Source: an uncultured Nitrosomonadales bacterium (GTDB lineage: Bacteria > Pseudomonadota > Gammaproteobacteria > Burkholderiales > Methylophilaceae). Taken from it: a DNA stretch of 64,000 nt. Positions within the stretch are counted from its first letter, which is position 1. Each line of letters begins with the position of its first letter. This document shows positions 1 through 7,327 of the stretch, piece after piece. The position numbers were made by a program, and so were the translations under genes. The stretch covers positions 1-64,000 of the forward strand of contig CAJWVO010000007.1 in the NCBI GenBank assembly GCA_913048465.1. The letters run 5' to 3'. The notes beneath the pieces are model-generated. The model did no database searches, had not been told where the DNA came from, and saw only the letters and a program-made list of their open reading frames with translations.

Positions 1-98
1 CGCCATCAGAGAGCAAGCTCTCTATGCTGCCGTTCGACTTGCATGTGTAAAGCATCCCGCCAGCGTTCAATCTGAGCCAGGATCAAACTCTTCAGTTT
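1..98 (-). rRNA. rrs: 16S ribosomal RNA, 5' end only (runs off the window)
   Basis: Read on the minus strand, the sequence contains the classic bacterial 16S 5' region, including the universal AGAGTTTGATCCTGGCTCAG primer site at about 71-90, then the helix-6 region ending at base 1. Only about 98 nt are inside the window; the rest of the rRNA operon lies to the left. The 5' boundary at 98 is set by comparison with the known mature E. coli 5' end and could be off by a few bases. The ATTGAACGCTGGCGGGATGC signature is betaproteobacterial in style. Confidence 0.97.
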
Positions 99-323
99 AA
101 TCTTGTCTTTTACTATACTTTCCCGAAGGAAAGTTAGATAAATCGCTTTGTGCTTTAAAAACTCAAATTCATTCACAAGGTTAATTAGCTATAAGCTAAT
201 GTGGTCTTGTTCACAAATTTGTGTGTAAGCACTATATTTTTTTAGTGTGATTGTAAACAATCACTGCCTCGTTCAATAAGTACCCACACTTATCAGTTGC
301 ATATTGTTAAAGATCATTTCGAT
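99..323 (-). other. rRNA operon leader between tRNA-fMet and 16S
   Basis: Non-coding, transcribed leader. On the minus strand it holds boxA at its start, a hairpin with 7-bp arms at 247-253/258-264, a second with arms near 187-193/197-203, and a 7-bp stem closed by a C(UUCG)G tetraloop at 117-134, just upstream of mature 16S. These fit the structured spacer that carries antitermination and RNase III processing signals. The partner strand of the pre-16S processing stem lies outside the window, so the processing site cannot be confirmed. I see no open reading frame here. Confidence 0.75.
305..316 (-). promoter_or_regulatory. boxA antitermination element of the rRNA operon
   Basis: The minus strand reads TGATCTTTAACA, one mismatch from the E. 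coli rrn boxA TGCTCTTTAACA, and is followed by AT as in known leaders. In the RNA, boxA binds NusB-NusE (S10) and starts assembly of the rRNA antitermination complex. It begins only 7 nt after the 3' CCA of the upstream tRNA, so the complex would load right after the tRNA has been transcribed. Confidence 0.85.
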
Positions 324-400
324 TGGTTGCGGGGACAGGATTTGAACCTGTGACCTTCGGGTTATGAGCCCGACGAGCTGCCAGACTGCTCCACCCCGCG
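324..400 (-). tRNA. tRNA-fMet (initiator, anticodon CAT)
   Basis: 77-nt initiator tRNA on the minus strand. Visible are the acceptor strand starting CGCGGGG, a D-loop with GGCAGCTCGTCGGGCTC, the anticodon CAT in the loop between GGGCT and AACCC (the initiator-type GGG/CCC anticodon stem), the T-loop GGTTCAAATCC, and an encoded 3' CCA at 324-326. The unpaired C at position 1 opposite A72 is the bacterial initiator signature. It lies between the rrn promoter and boxA, so it should be co-transcribed with 16S. No other tRNA is visible in the window. Confidence 0.97.
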
Positions 401-444
401 ATCGAATAAATCACCACCAAATTATCTAATTTTCTGAGTGATTA

Positions 445-461
445 TGGCACCAGTAGTGCCA
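445..461. promoter_or_regulatory. Perfect 6-bp palindrome at the start of the rrn transcript
   Basis: TGGCAC-N5-GTGCCA lies about 11 bases downstream of the rrn -10 box. In the RNA it would fold into a 6-bp hairpin near the 5' end of the tRNA-fMet/rRNA precursor; as DNA it has the geometry of a dimeric repressor operator. The GG/GC spacing also resembles a sigma54 -24/-12 element with one mismatch in the -12 core. I cannot tell which, if any, is functional. Confidence 0.45.
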
Positions 462-471
462 AAGAAGCGAA

Positions 472-501
472 ACTATATCAGGTTTAAATTACCCTTGTCA
501 A
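472..501 (-). promoter_or_regulatory. Strong sigma70 promoter of the tRNA-fMet/rRNA operon
   Basis: Minus strand: perfect -35 TTGACA (496-501), an 18-bp spacer, and -10 TATAGT (472-477, 5 of 6). The predicted start is near 464-466, about 65 nt before the tRNA. An A/T-rich tract lies just upstream of the -35 (502-540), which could act as an UP element. It sits in the gap after htpG and is the only strong promoter seen ahead of the tRNA and boxA. Confidence 0.85.
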
Positions 502-562
502 ACACTTTTTCGCTATTTTTTTATTATTTTTTGTAAATAATTTGTAACAGAGTAAAAAAACA

Positions 563-2431
563 CTAAATAAGGAATTTATTAACCTTATTTACATACCCAA
601 TTGGGTCATCTAATTGACCTCCTTCAGCTAAAATTGCTTGATCAAAAATAACCGACGAATAATCGTTAAATAATTGATTTTCTTCAATTTTTTCAAGTTT
701 TTTGATAAGCTCATGATTTGGATTTACCTCTAAAATAGGTTTATTTTCAGGCGTACTTTGTCCAGCTGCCTTTAAAATACGCTCCAAATTACCTGAAATA
801 TCATGTTCACCAACAACTAAACATGCAGGAGAATTGGTCAGACGATGCGTTACTTTCACCTCTTTTACTTTGTCTCCTAGCGATTTATTGATTTTTTCAA
901 CAATACTCTTCGCCTCTTTCTCAATTTTTTCTTTTTCTGCTTTTTGTTCTTCAGTATCTAATTTACCAAGGTCAAGATCACCCTTCGCAATAGATTGAAG
1001 CTTTTTGCCATCAAACTCATGTAAGCTCGAGACTAACCACTCATCCACACGATCACTTAACAGAAGCACTTCAATATTTTTTTGTTTAAAAATTTCCAAA
1101 TGTGGGCTATTTTTTGCTGCCTGATGGGAGTCTGCAGTGATGTAGTAAATCGACTCTTGGTCTTTTGGCATATTTTTAATATAGCTGTCAAAACTCACCG
1201 ATTGCTCATCTGTGTTGGACGAAGCAAATCGTAATAACTTAGCAATACTTTCTTTGTTTGCAAAATCTTCCGCAGGTCCTTCTTTTAAAACTTTACCAAA
1301 CTCATTCCAGAAGCTTTGATATTTTTCTGGCTCTTTTTCAGATATTGTTTGTAAAGATGAGAGTACTCTTTTGGTCACCCCCGATTTTATTGAATCCACC
1401 AGAGGTGAGTCTTGAAGGATTTCCCTGGATACGTTCAAAGATAAATCTTGGGAATCAATTACGCCTTTAACAAATCGTAAATATTGCGGTATCAATTTTT
1501 CATTTGCGTCCATCACAAAAACTTTACGGACATATAACTTGATGGAATTATTATTTTCACGATCATACAAATCAAATGGAGCTTTTTTTGGGAGATAGAG
1601 TAGCGAAGTGTATTCTGTTTTCCCTTCTACCCGATTATGGTAGTAGGCCAAAGGTTCTTCTGAGTCATAAGACAGAGATTTATAAAACTCCTCATACTCT
1701 TTTTGTTTAATTTCGCTTTTGGCTCTTGTCCAAATCGCATTCGTGTTATTGATAGTTTCTAATTCTTCTAATTTCACCAATTCATCTTTTTTCATGTCAG
1801 TTTTGTACATCTGAATTGGAATGGAAATATGATCAGAGTATTTTCTTATAATTGATTGCAGTCGCCACGTATCTGTAAACTCCTTCTCATCGTCTTTTAG
1901 TTTAAGAGTAACCGAGGTTCCTCTAGATTCTTTTTCTATTTCGTTAATCGTAAATTCACCATCCGCTTGCGATGACCAACTATAAGCTTGCGGGTTTCCA
2001 GCTTTTCTCGTTTGGACAGTCACTTCTTTGGCAATAATAAAAGAAGAGTAAAAACCTACTCCAAACTGACCAATTAAGTTTGCATCTTTTTTGTTATCCC
2101 CAGATATGTTCGCCAAAAACTCTTTCGTTCCTGAACGAGCGATAGTGCCTAAGTTATTGACTAAGTCGTCACGATCCATACCGATGCCATTATCTGTGAT
2201 AGTTAATGTATTTGCTTTCGAATCAAAATCAACAATAACCTTGAGATCAGAATCTCCTTCATACAGCTTGTCGTTGTCTAATGCCTCAAATCGTAATTTG
2301 TCTGTGGCATCGCTGGCATTGGATATCAACTCCCTAATCGCAATTTCCTTGTTGCTGTATAAAGAGTGGATCATAAGATTTAATAATTGTTTTACTTCCG
2401 TTTGAAAACTAAGTTTTTCTGATTTAGCCAT
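563..2431 (-). CDS. htpG: Hsp90-family chaperone HtpG
   Basis: Cytosolic ATP-dependent Hsp90 chaperone acting as a homodimer that remodels client proteins, often with DnaK. At 622 residues it has normal family length. The N-terminal GHKL ATPase shows ELISNASDA (34-42), DNGIGM (80-85) and the lid GQFGVGFYS (121-129); middle and C-terminal dimerisation domains follow. The ATG at 2431 starts the conserved N-terminus. It is the last gene before the rrn promoter on the same strand and has its own heat-shock promoter in the 56-nt gap after tcdA, so it is probably a single heat-inducible unit. Confidence 0.98.
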   Translation of the reverse strand: MAKSEKLSFQTEVKQLLNLMIHSLYSNKEIAIRELISNASDATDKLRFEALDNDKLYEGDSDLKVIVDFDSKANTLTITDNGIGMDRDDLVNNLGTIARSGTKEFLANISGDNKKDANLIGQFGVGFYSSFIIAKEVTVQTRKAGNPQAYSWSSQADGEFTINEIEKESRGTSVTLKLKDDEKEFTDTWRLQSIIRKYSDHISIPIQMYKTDMKKDELVKLEELETINNTNAIWTRAKSEIKQKEYEEFYKSLSYDSEEPLAYYHNRVEGKTEYTSLLYLPKKAPFDLYDRENNNSIKLYVRKVFVMDANEKLIPQYLRFVKGVIDSQDLSLNVSREILQDSPLVDSIKSGVTKRVLSSLQTISEKEPEKYQSFWNEFGKVLKEGPAEDFANKESIAKLLRFASSNTDEQSVSFDSYIKNMPKDQESIYYITADSHQAAKNSPHLEIFKQKNIEVLLLSDRVDEWLVSSLHEFDGKKLQSIAKGDLDLGKLDTEEQKAEKEKIEKEAKSIVEKINKSLGDKVKEVKVTHRLTNSPACLVVGEHDISGNLERILKAAGQSTPENKPILEVNPNHELIKKLEKIEENQLFNDYSSVIFDQAILAEGGQLDDPIGYVNKVNKFLI

Positions 2432-2463
2432 AAGTTATTGATAATAATTGTTAATAAAGAAAT

Positions 2464-2492
2464 TAAATGGGGTTAAGTTGAATTATTTCAAG
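2464..2492 (-). promoter_or_regulatory. Sigma32 (RpoH) heat-shock promoter of htpG
   Basis: Minus strand: -35 CTTGAAA (2486-2492), a 13-bp spacer, and -10 CCCCATTTA (2464-2472). This matches the proteobacterial sigma32 consensus CTTGAAA-N11-16-CCCCAT-T almost perfectly. The -35 box overlaps the last codons of tcdA. The predicted start is about 25 nt upstream of the htpG ATG at 2431. Because htpG is a classic RpoH-regulon gene, sequence and context agree. Confidence 0.85.
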
Positions 2493-3216
2493 CTTTTAAG
2501 ATAATTTTTTGAGCTTCTGAGGCTAAATAGAACCCCATCGCTGCCGTCACCATTACTGATGAACCATAACCTGCACAATTTAAATTGCTTTCCACACTGT
2601 CGCATTGGTGAGGTTTTATAATCTGCTCATCTGAAAAGATCGCTATTAACTTAGATTTTTTCCTACCAGAGTGTTTTTTCTTAAACTCTTTTCTTACTTT
2701 TGCGAGCAATGGATCGCCATAAGTATCTAATAAATCTTTGACTTTGATTTTTTCTGGATTCAGCCTCCCGCCTGCAGAACCAGAAATAACCAGGTTTATT
2801 TTTTTATCTGAACAATAGTCTGCTAGTGCACATTTGACTTTAACTTGATCAATGGCGTCAACAATCACATCATGCTCCTCATGTATCAAATCAGATAAAT
2901 TATCAACTGTTAAAAAATCATCAATTAAAATTACATCGCAATTTGAATTAATGTTTTGAATTCGATCACTGAGAGCTTGAAGTTTTGACTGGCCAATATT
3001 TTCTTCTGTTGCTTGGATCTGTCTATTAATATTAGAAGCCACGATATGATCCATATCAATAAGGGTTAACTTACCTATTCCGCTTCTAACTAAAGCTTCT
3101 GCAACCCAAGATCCAACTCCTCCAAGACCAATTAAACATACATGACTATTGGCTAGTTTTTTTTGCCCTTGCTCTCCAATTAGATTTTCAAGGCTTAAAA
3201 ATTTATCAGAACTCAT
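2488..3216 (-). CDS. tcdA: tRNA threonylcarbamoyladenosine dehydratase TcdA
   Basis: E1/ThiF/MoeB-like adenylating enzyme (also called CsdL/YgdL) that cyclises t6A37 of ANN-decoding tRNAs to ct6A in an ATP-dependent reaction. The 242-residue protein has the nucleotide-binding loop GLGGVGSWVAEAL (30-42), the DxDxxxxSNxxRQ-type motif (54-66) and VDAIDQ (116-121). It lacks the zinc-binding CxxC pairs of true E1 enzymes, as is usual for this family. It starts 2 nt downstream of acpS and ends the acpS-side operon. In E. coli this gene pairs with csd genes; here it is joined to acpS. Confidence 0.9.
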   Translation of the reverse strand: MSSDKFLSLENLIGEQGQKKLANSHVCLIGLGGVGSWVAEALVRSGIGKLTLIDMDHIVASNINRQIQATEENIGQSKLQALSDRIQNINSNCDVILIDDFLTVDNLSDLIHEEHDVIVDAIDQVKVKCALADYCSDKKINLVISGSAGGRLNPEKIKVKDLLDTYGDPLLAKVRKEFKKKHSGRKKSKLIAIFSDEQIIKPHQCDSVESNLNCAGYGSSVMVTAAMGFYLASEAQKIILKA

Positions 3217-3218
3217 TG

Positions 3219-3596
3219 TCAGACTTCTAGAACAACAAAAGCGCTGGCGATATTTTTTTCATCGGAAATACTCAAGTGGCATTTGATAATTTTTTTTTGG
3301 TTTAAAAATTTTGATATCTGAGCATTAAATTTAAAAAAAGGAGCTCCAAGGTCATTGTGGTCAACCTCAATTCCATGAAAACTAATGGGGTCTCTAAAAC
3401 CTAAACCCAAGGCTTTGGCAACCGCCTCCTTAGCTGCAAACCTTTTTGCCAAAAAATGAGCCGGTGCATTACTTATCTGAAAAGCCTCATACTCTTTTTT
3501 TGATAGGATTTTTTTTGCAAACCGATTATTAAATTTGCTAAAAATTTTTTCAATGCGCTGTATTTCAACAATATCGGTCCCAATGCCAAAAATCAT
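3219..3596 (-). CDS. acpS: Holo-[acyl-carrier-protein] synthase AcpS
   Basis: Transfers 4'-phosphopantetheine from CoA to the serine of acyl carrier protein, activating fatty-acid synthesis. The 125-residue trimeric-type AcpS shows the Mg/CoA-binding GIGTDIVEIQR motif (about 4-14) and FAAKEAVAKALG (about 53-64). I chose the ATG at 3596 because it begins the family N-terminus and overlaps the pdxJ stop as ATGA; the frame extends further upstream, but those residues are not family-like. The pdxJ-acpS pair is conserved in many proteobacteria. Confidence 0.95.
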   Translation of the reverse strand: MIFGIGTDIVEIQRIEKIFSKFNNRFAKKILSKKEYEAFQISNAPAHFLAKRFAAKEAVAKALGLGFRDPISFHGIEVDHNDLGAPFFKFNAQISKFLNQKKIIKCHLSISDEKNIASAFVVLEV

Positions 3597-4309
3597 AATG
3601 GCTTCCTTATTAAGGATTTCATCTTGGTGATGGCTTGTTCCCAACCCAGAAAAAGAGCTTCTGCTACGATAGCATGTCCAATATTTAGCTCGTTAATTTC
3701 TTTAATTTTTGCAATTGCGGACACATTGTCATAATTCAATCCATGGCCAGCGTTAACTACTAAACCCTGCTTATAAGCATAAGATGCAAGATCTTGTATA
3801 TTAATTAATTCTTTACCCTGTTCTTCATTAATTGAGTCTGCGTAATGTCCCGTATGAAGTTCAATTACGGGTGCTTGAAGTTCTAAAGCTTGATCAATGG
3901 AATCTTTATCAGGCGCTATAAATAAAGAAACGCGGATTCCTTTCTTAGCTAACTCACCAATAAAAGTTTTTAAATAATTAAAATTGGAATTGAGATTTAA
4001 CCCTCCTTCGGTCGTTCTCTCTTCTCGCCTTTCAGGAACCAAGCAAATATCTTCCGGCATTACCTGTAATGCAATTTCTAGCATTTCATCCGTTGCTGCC
4101 ATTTCAAGATTCATTTTTGTTTTAATTACAGGTTTCAAATTAAACAAGTCTTGATCTTGCATATGGCGTCGATCTTCTCGAAGATGAAGGGTGATGCTAT
4201 CTGCCCCAGCTAATTCAGCTAACTGAGTTGCCTTTATAATATCAGGATACGATGTTCCTCTAGCCTGCCGGATCGTTGCTATATGATCAATGTTCACACC
4301 TAATTTCAT
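3593..4309 (-). CDS. pdxJ: Pyridoxine 5'-phosphate synthase PdxJ
   Basis: Last step of the DXP-dependent vitamin B6 pathway: condenses 1-deoxyxylulose 5-phosphate with 3-amino-2-oxopropyl phosphate to give pyridoxine 5'-phosphate. The 238-residue TIM barrel is of standard length. Visible signatures are LGVNIDHIATIRQARGTSYP at the N-terminus, LHLREDRRHMQD (about 42-53), the catalytic-site ELHTGHYAD and VNAGHGLNYDN. It overlaps acpS by 4 nt and follows recO by 4 nt, so it belongs to the lepA-lepB-rnc-era-recO-pdxJ-acpS operon. Confidence 0.97.
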   Translation of the reverse strand: MKLGVNIDHIATIRQARGTSYPDIIKATQLAELAGADSITLHLREDRRHMQDQDLFNLKPVIKTKMNLEMAATDEMLEIALQVMPEDICLVPERREERTTEGGLNLNSNFNYLKTFIGELAKKGIRVSLFIAPDKDSIDQALELQAPVIELHTGHYADSINEEQGKELINIQDLASYAYKQGLVVNAGHGLNYDNVSAIAKIKEINELNIGHAIVAEALFLGWEQAITKMKSLIRKPL

Positions 4310-4313
4310 TCAA

Positions 4314-5018
4314 TTACCTATCATTTGTTAAAAAAAGTTCTTTGCTTTTTACTAGATCGTGCCCGGTATAAAAGCGCATCAGGTACCTCATCAATAATTT
4401 ACTTTCCTTTAAAGTATTCAAATGAGAATAGTCATTATTATGCATATCAATCAGAGTCTGACCAATAATTTTTACTCCGTTGGTGGACGCATCTGGCAGT
4501 GATGCCCCATACTCGGCTTCATAGTAATAAAGTTTTTTAGGGTTAATTGGATTGCCATTTTCATCTTCATCTAGCTTTGCTTTATAGCCAAGCTCCTCAA
4601 GAAGCTTTAGCTCAAATACCCTTAATAAACTTTCATAACCAACATTTAAAGAAAGTTCCTCTAGTTGTTGATGATAGAAATGAAAAAAATCATTTGAAGG
4701 CTCATCTTTTGGGAGGAGTTTCATGATCAGTTCATTCATATAAAAACCACATATCAGTGCTTGGTTTTTAAGTCCTAAATATTTAGAGTTCCATTCAACG
4801 TTATATAAAGTTTTTAGGTCACTCACATTCGACCAAGTTGCCTGAATCATCTGAAATGGTTGTAAATAACCCCTTAGTAAAGATCTTGGTCGCCTAGCGC
4901 CCTTGGCCAGCAGAGATATTCGACCAAAGTTTTCAGACAAAGCCTCAACTATTAAACTCGTTTCTTTAAATGGATAGGTATGAAGAATATAAATATTATG
5001 GTCTTCAACGCGTTTCAC
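4314..5018 (-). CDS. recO: DNA repair and recombination mediator RecO
   Basis: RecO helps RecR load RecA on SSB-coated single-stranded DNA in the RecF pathway. The 234-residue protein has an N-terminal OB-fold (about 1-80; YILHTYPFKETSLIVEALS) with the basic RISLLAKGARRP segment, then a helical domain. The zinc-finger cysteines found in some RecO proteins are absent, as in E. coli. The start is GTG at 5018, one base after the era stop; the nearby ATG at 5020 is followed at once by a stop. Position between era and pdxJ is the conserved proteobacterial order. Confidence 0.93.
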   Translation of the reverse strand: MKRVEDHNIYILHTYPFKETSLIVEALSENFGRISLLAKGARRPRSLLRGYLQPFQMIQATWSNVSDLKTLYNVEWNSKYLGLKNQALICGFYMNELIMKLLPKDEPSNDFFHFYHQQLEELSLNVGYESLLRVFELKLLEELGYKAKLDEDENGNPINPKKLYYYEAEYGASLPDASTNGVKIIGQTLIDMHNNDYSHLNTLKESKLLMRYLMRFYTGHDLVKSKELFLTNDR

Positions 5019-5019
5019 A

Positions 5020-5901
5020 TTAAATCCCTAAAGACTTTAAAGCTCTGGCATCATCAAACCAATTTTTTTGGACCTTTACCCAAATTTCTAACCAAACTTT
5101 GGACTGAAATAATTTTTCCATATCCCTCCTAGACTCAGTTGAGATTCTTTTTAACTTCTCACCATCTTTTCCTATAACTACAGGTTTTTGGCTATCTTTA
5201 TCAACAAGTATGGTTGCGAAAATTCGGCGAAGATTGTCTTTATGCTCGAAGTTTTCAATTTCAACTGCAATAGAATACGGGAGCTCATCTCCAGTTAAGC
5301 GAAAAATCTTCTCACGAATAATTTCAGCAGATAAAAATCTTTCATTCTTATCGGTGATATCATCAGCATCAAAAATAAAATCTTGTTCGGGTAAAAATTC
5401 TGCAATTTCTTGCAAAATAATTTTTTGATTGTCTTTCAATTTTATTGATGCTGGGATGATTTTTTTAAAAATTTGTAATTCCGAGCTGATGTCTATTAAT
5501 TCAAGGATTTTATTTTTATTTTTGACTCGATCAATTTTATTTATCAAATTAATAACAGGAGTGTCATTTGGGATCATCTTTACCAACTCTATTTCAATCT
5601 CATTTAATGTCTTTGGTTCAGACATAAAAATGACAACATCCACATCATGGAAAACTGAAGTCACAGACTTATTCATTCTTTTGTTCATTTGATTTAAAAA
5701 TTTTTGTTGGTATCCTGGTGTGTCAACAAAAATGAATTGAATATCTTTTTCGGAATGAATGCCTAAAATTTGATTTCTTGTGGTCTGTGCTTTCTTTGAT
5801 GTAATTGATAATTTTTGACCTAAGATAAAATTAAGCAAAGTTGATTTACCAACATTGGGCTGGCCTATAATAGCAATCTTCCCGCATTTTTTTTTGGTCA
5901 T
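5020..5901 (-). CDS. era: GTPase Era, 30S ribosome assembly
   Basis: Essential GTPase that binds the 3' end of 16S rRNA and checks small-subunit maturation. The 293-residue protein has G1 GQPNVGKS (13-20), G2 around TTRNQILG, G3 DTPG (60-63) and G4 NKID, followed by a C-terminal KH domain with VVIGKDGEKLKRI. Its ATG overlaps the rnc stop as ATGA (5898-5901). Pairing with rnc is conserved and functional, since both act in rRNA maturation. Confidence 0.97.
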   Translation of the reverse strand: MTKKKCGKIAIIGQPNVGKSTLLNFILGQKLSITSKKAQTTRNQILGIHSEKDIQFIFVDTPGYQQKFLNQMNKRMNKSVTSVFHDVDVVIFMSEPKTLNEIEIELVKMIPNDTPVINLINKIDRVKNKNKILELIDISSELQIFKKIIPASIKLKDNQKIILQEIAEFLPEQDFIFDADDITDKNERFLSAEIIREKIFRLTGDELPYSIAVEIENFEHKDNLRRIFATILVDKDSQKPVVIGKDGEKLKRISTESRRDMEKLFQSKVWLEIWVKVQKNWFDDARALKSLGI

Positions 5902-6584
5902 AAAACTTTTTCTTTGACTAAAGGCAGAGCTATACTGGCCGCCTCTTGCTCGGCAGCTCGTCTTGAAGAGCCTGAGGCCTCAGTAGTTATCGACAATTGG
6001 GCAATATTACATTTCACTATAAATTCTTGTGCATGGGCCTCACCTTTAATGTCTGCCACTTCATATTTGGGGAGCATTAGTTTTTTAGATTGTAATAATT
6101 CCTGCAATGATGTTTTAGGGTCCTTATCAATTTTAGCTGGATTAATTTCACTTAACCAATCTTGAAAATATTGATGAATAAATGTTTGAGCTGGCCCTAA
6201 ACCGCCATCCAAATATAGGGCACCAATAATAGCCTCAAATGTATCTGCCAATATTGAAGGACGTCTCCAGCCTGCGCTTTTGAGCTCTCCTTCGCCCAGA
6301 AAAATAAAATCACCTAATTTTATTTTGACTGCAATTTCTGCAAGCGTGCCTGATTTTACTAGTGATGCTCTTAGTCGACTTAAGTCTCCCTCAGGAATGT
6401 TTGGAAATTTTTTAAATAATGCCTCAGCAATTGTAAAATTCAGAATGCTATCGCCTAAGAACTCCAGACGCTCATTATTTTCACCGTCGAAACTACGATG
6501 TGTCAGTGATGTTTGGAGAAGATTAATATCTTTGAATTTGTACTGGAGCAAATCTTCAAGCTGTTTAACAATTAAATCATCCAT
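5898..6584 (-). CDS. rnc: Ribonuclease III
   Basis: Double-stranded RNA endonuclease that processes rRNA precursors and structured mRNAs. The 228-residue protein has the endonuclease signature ERLEFLGDSIL (about 38-48) with catalytic acidic residues, a second conserved acidic site DTFEAIIGALYLDGG (about 114-128), and a C-terminal dsRBD from about residue 150. I placed the start at the ATG at 6584, which overlaps the lepB stop as TAATG; a TTG four codons upstream is in frame but less likely. Neighbours lepB and era are the conserved arrangement. Confidence 0.95.
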   Translation of the reverse strand: MDDLIVKQLEDLLQYKFKDINLLQTSLTHRSFDGENNERLEFLGDSILNFTIAEALFKKFPNIPEGDLSRLRASLVKSGTLAEIAVKIKLGDFIFLGEGELKSAGWRRPSILADTFEAIIGALYLDGGLGPAQTFIHQYFQDWLSEINPAKIDKDPKTSLQELLQSKKLMLPKYEVADIKGEAHAQEFIVKCNIAQLSITTEASGSSRRAAEQEAASIALPLVKEKVL

Positions 6585-7327
6585 TAATTTATCCAATTTC
6601 CAATTCGATTTGGTTCAGAAAAGTTTAACCAGATCACAAAAGCTTTTCCGACCAACAGTTCATCTGGAACAAAACCCCAGACACGACTATCAGATGAATT
6701 ATCTCTATTATCCCCCATGGCAAAATAATGTCCATCGGGGACTAAAAATTCAACATTCTCAGACGGAATATCATGAATTAAAATTGAATGACTATAATCT
6801 CCGTGATCTTCTACAAATTCCTTGGCAGATACTTCTAAATCTTGTTTTAAACTGTATTTATAGATACTGGAGTATGTCTGAGAAACTGCAATATCATTAA
6901 CAAATAATTTCTTATTTTCATACCTAATGTTATCTCCAGGAAGTCCGATTACCCTCTTAATATAATCAATGCTGGGGTCTTTTGGGTAGTGAAAGACGAA
7001 AACATCTCCTCGCTGAGGAGATCCTGTTTCAAAAATTAACTTGTTGAATACAGGCAATCTCAGTCCGTAAGAAAATTTATTAACGGCAATAAAATCACCA
7101 GCAATTAAAGTTGGCATCATTGACCCAGAAGGAATTTTAAATGGTTCAACAATAAATGTTCGAATCACAAAAACAAGCAAAAGGATTGGGAAAAATTCTT
7201 TCGCAACCTTTATGATCTTCGAAAGAGCTTTGTTGTTATGTTGATTTGAGAATTTAAAGAACAAATCAAAGAGGTAAATTAACCCTGTGATAAGAGTTGA
7301 AATCATCAAAATTAGAGCAAAAATCAT
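6584..7327 (-). CDS. lepB: Signal peptidase I LepB
   Basis: Inner-membrane serine protease that cleaves Sec and Tat signal peptides on the periplasmic side. The 247-residue protein has two N-terminal membrane segments (about 1-22 and 46-60), the catalytic serine 69 in PSGSMMPT, and the general base Lys124 in [24 protein letters not shown] (box E) is near the C-terminus. It is shorter than the E. coli enzyme (324 aa). It overlaps lepA by 4 nt and rnc by 1 nt, indicating translational coupling. Confidence 0.96.
   Translation of the reverse strand: MIFALILMISTLITGLIYLFDLFFKFSNQHNNKALSKIIKVAKEFFPILLLVFVIRTFIVEPFKIPSGSMMPTLIAGDFIAVNKFSYGLRLPVFNKLIFETGSPQRGDVFVFHYPKDPSIDYIKRVIGLPGDNIRYENKKLFVNDIAVSQTYSSIYKYSLKQDLEVSAKEFVEDHGDYSHSILIHDIPSENVEFLVPDGHYFAMGDNRDNSSDSRVWGFVPDELLVGKAFVIWLNFSEPNRIGNWIN

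Noticed and set aside
231-260. Possible second rrn promoter between tRNA-fMet and 16S (TATAGT at 231-236)
   Set aside because: The best -35 (TTTACA) is only 15 bp away and the 18-bp alternative (TTGTTT) is weak. It would also start downstream of boxA. Not strong enough to call.
6280-6900. 206-codon open frame on the plus strand
   Set aside because: It lies antisense over rnc and lepB, both with strong family motifs. The translation has no recognisable domain and low-complexity composition, so it is a shadow frame.
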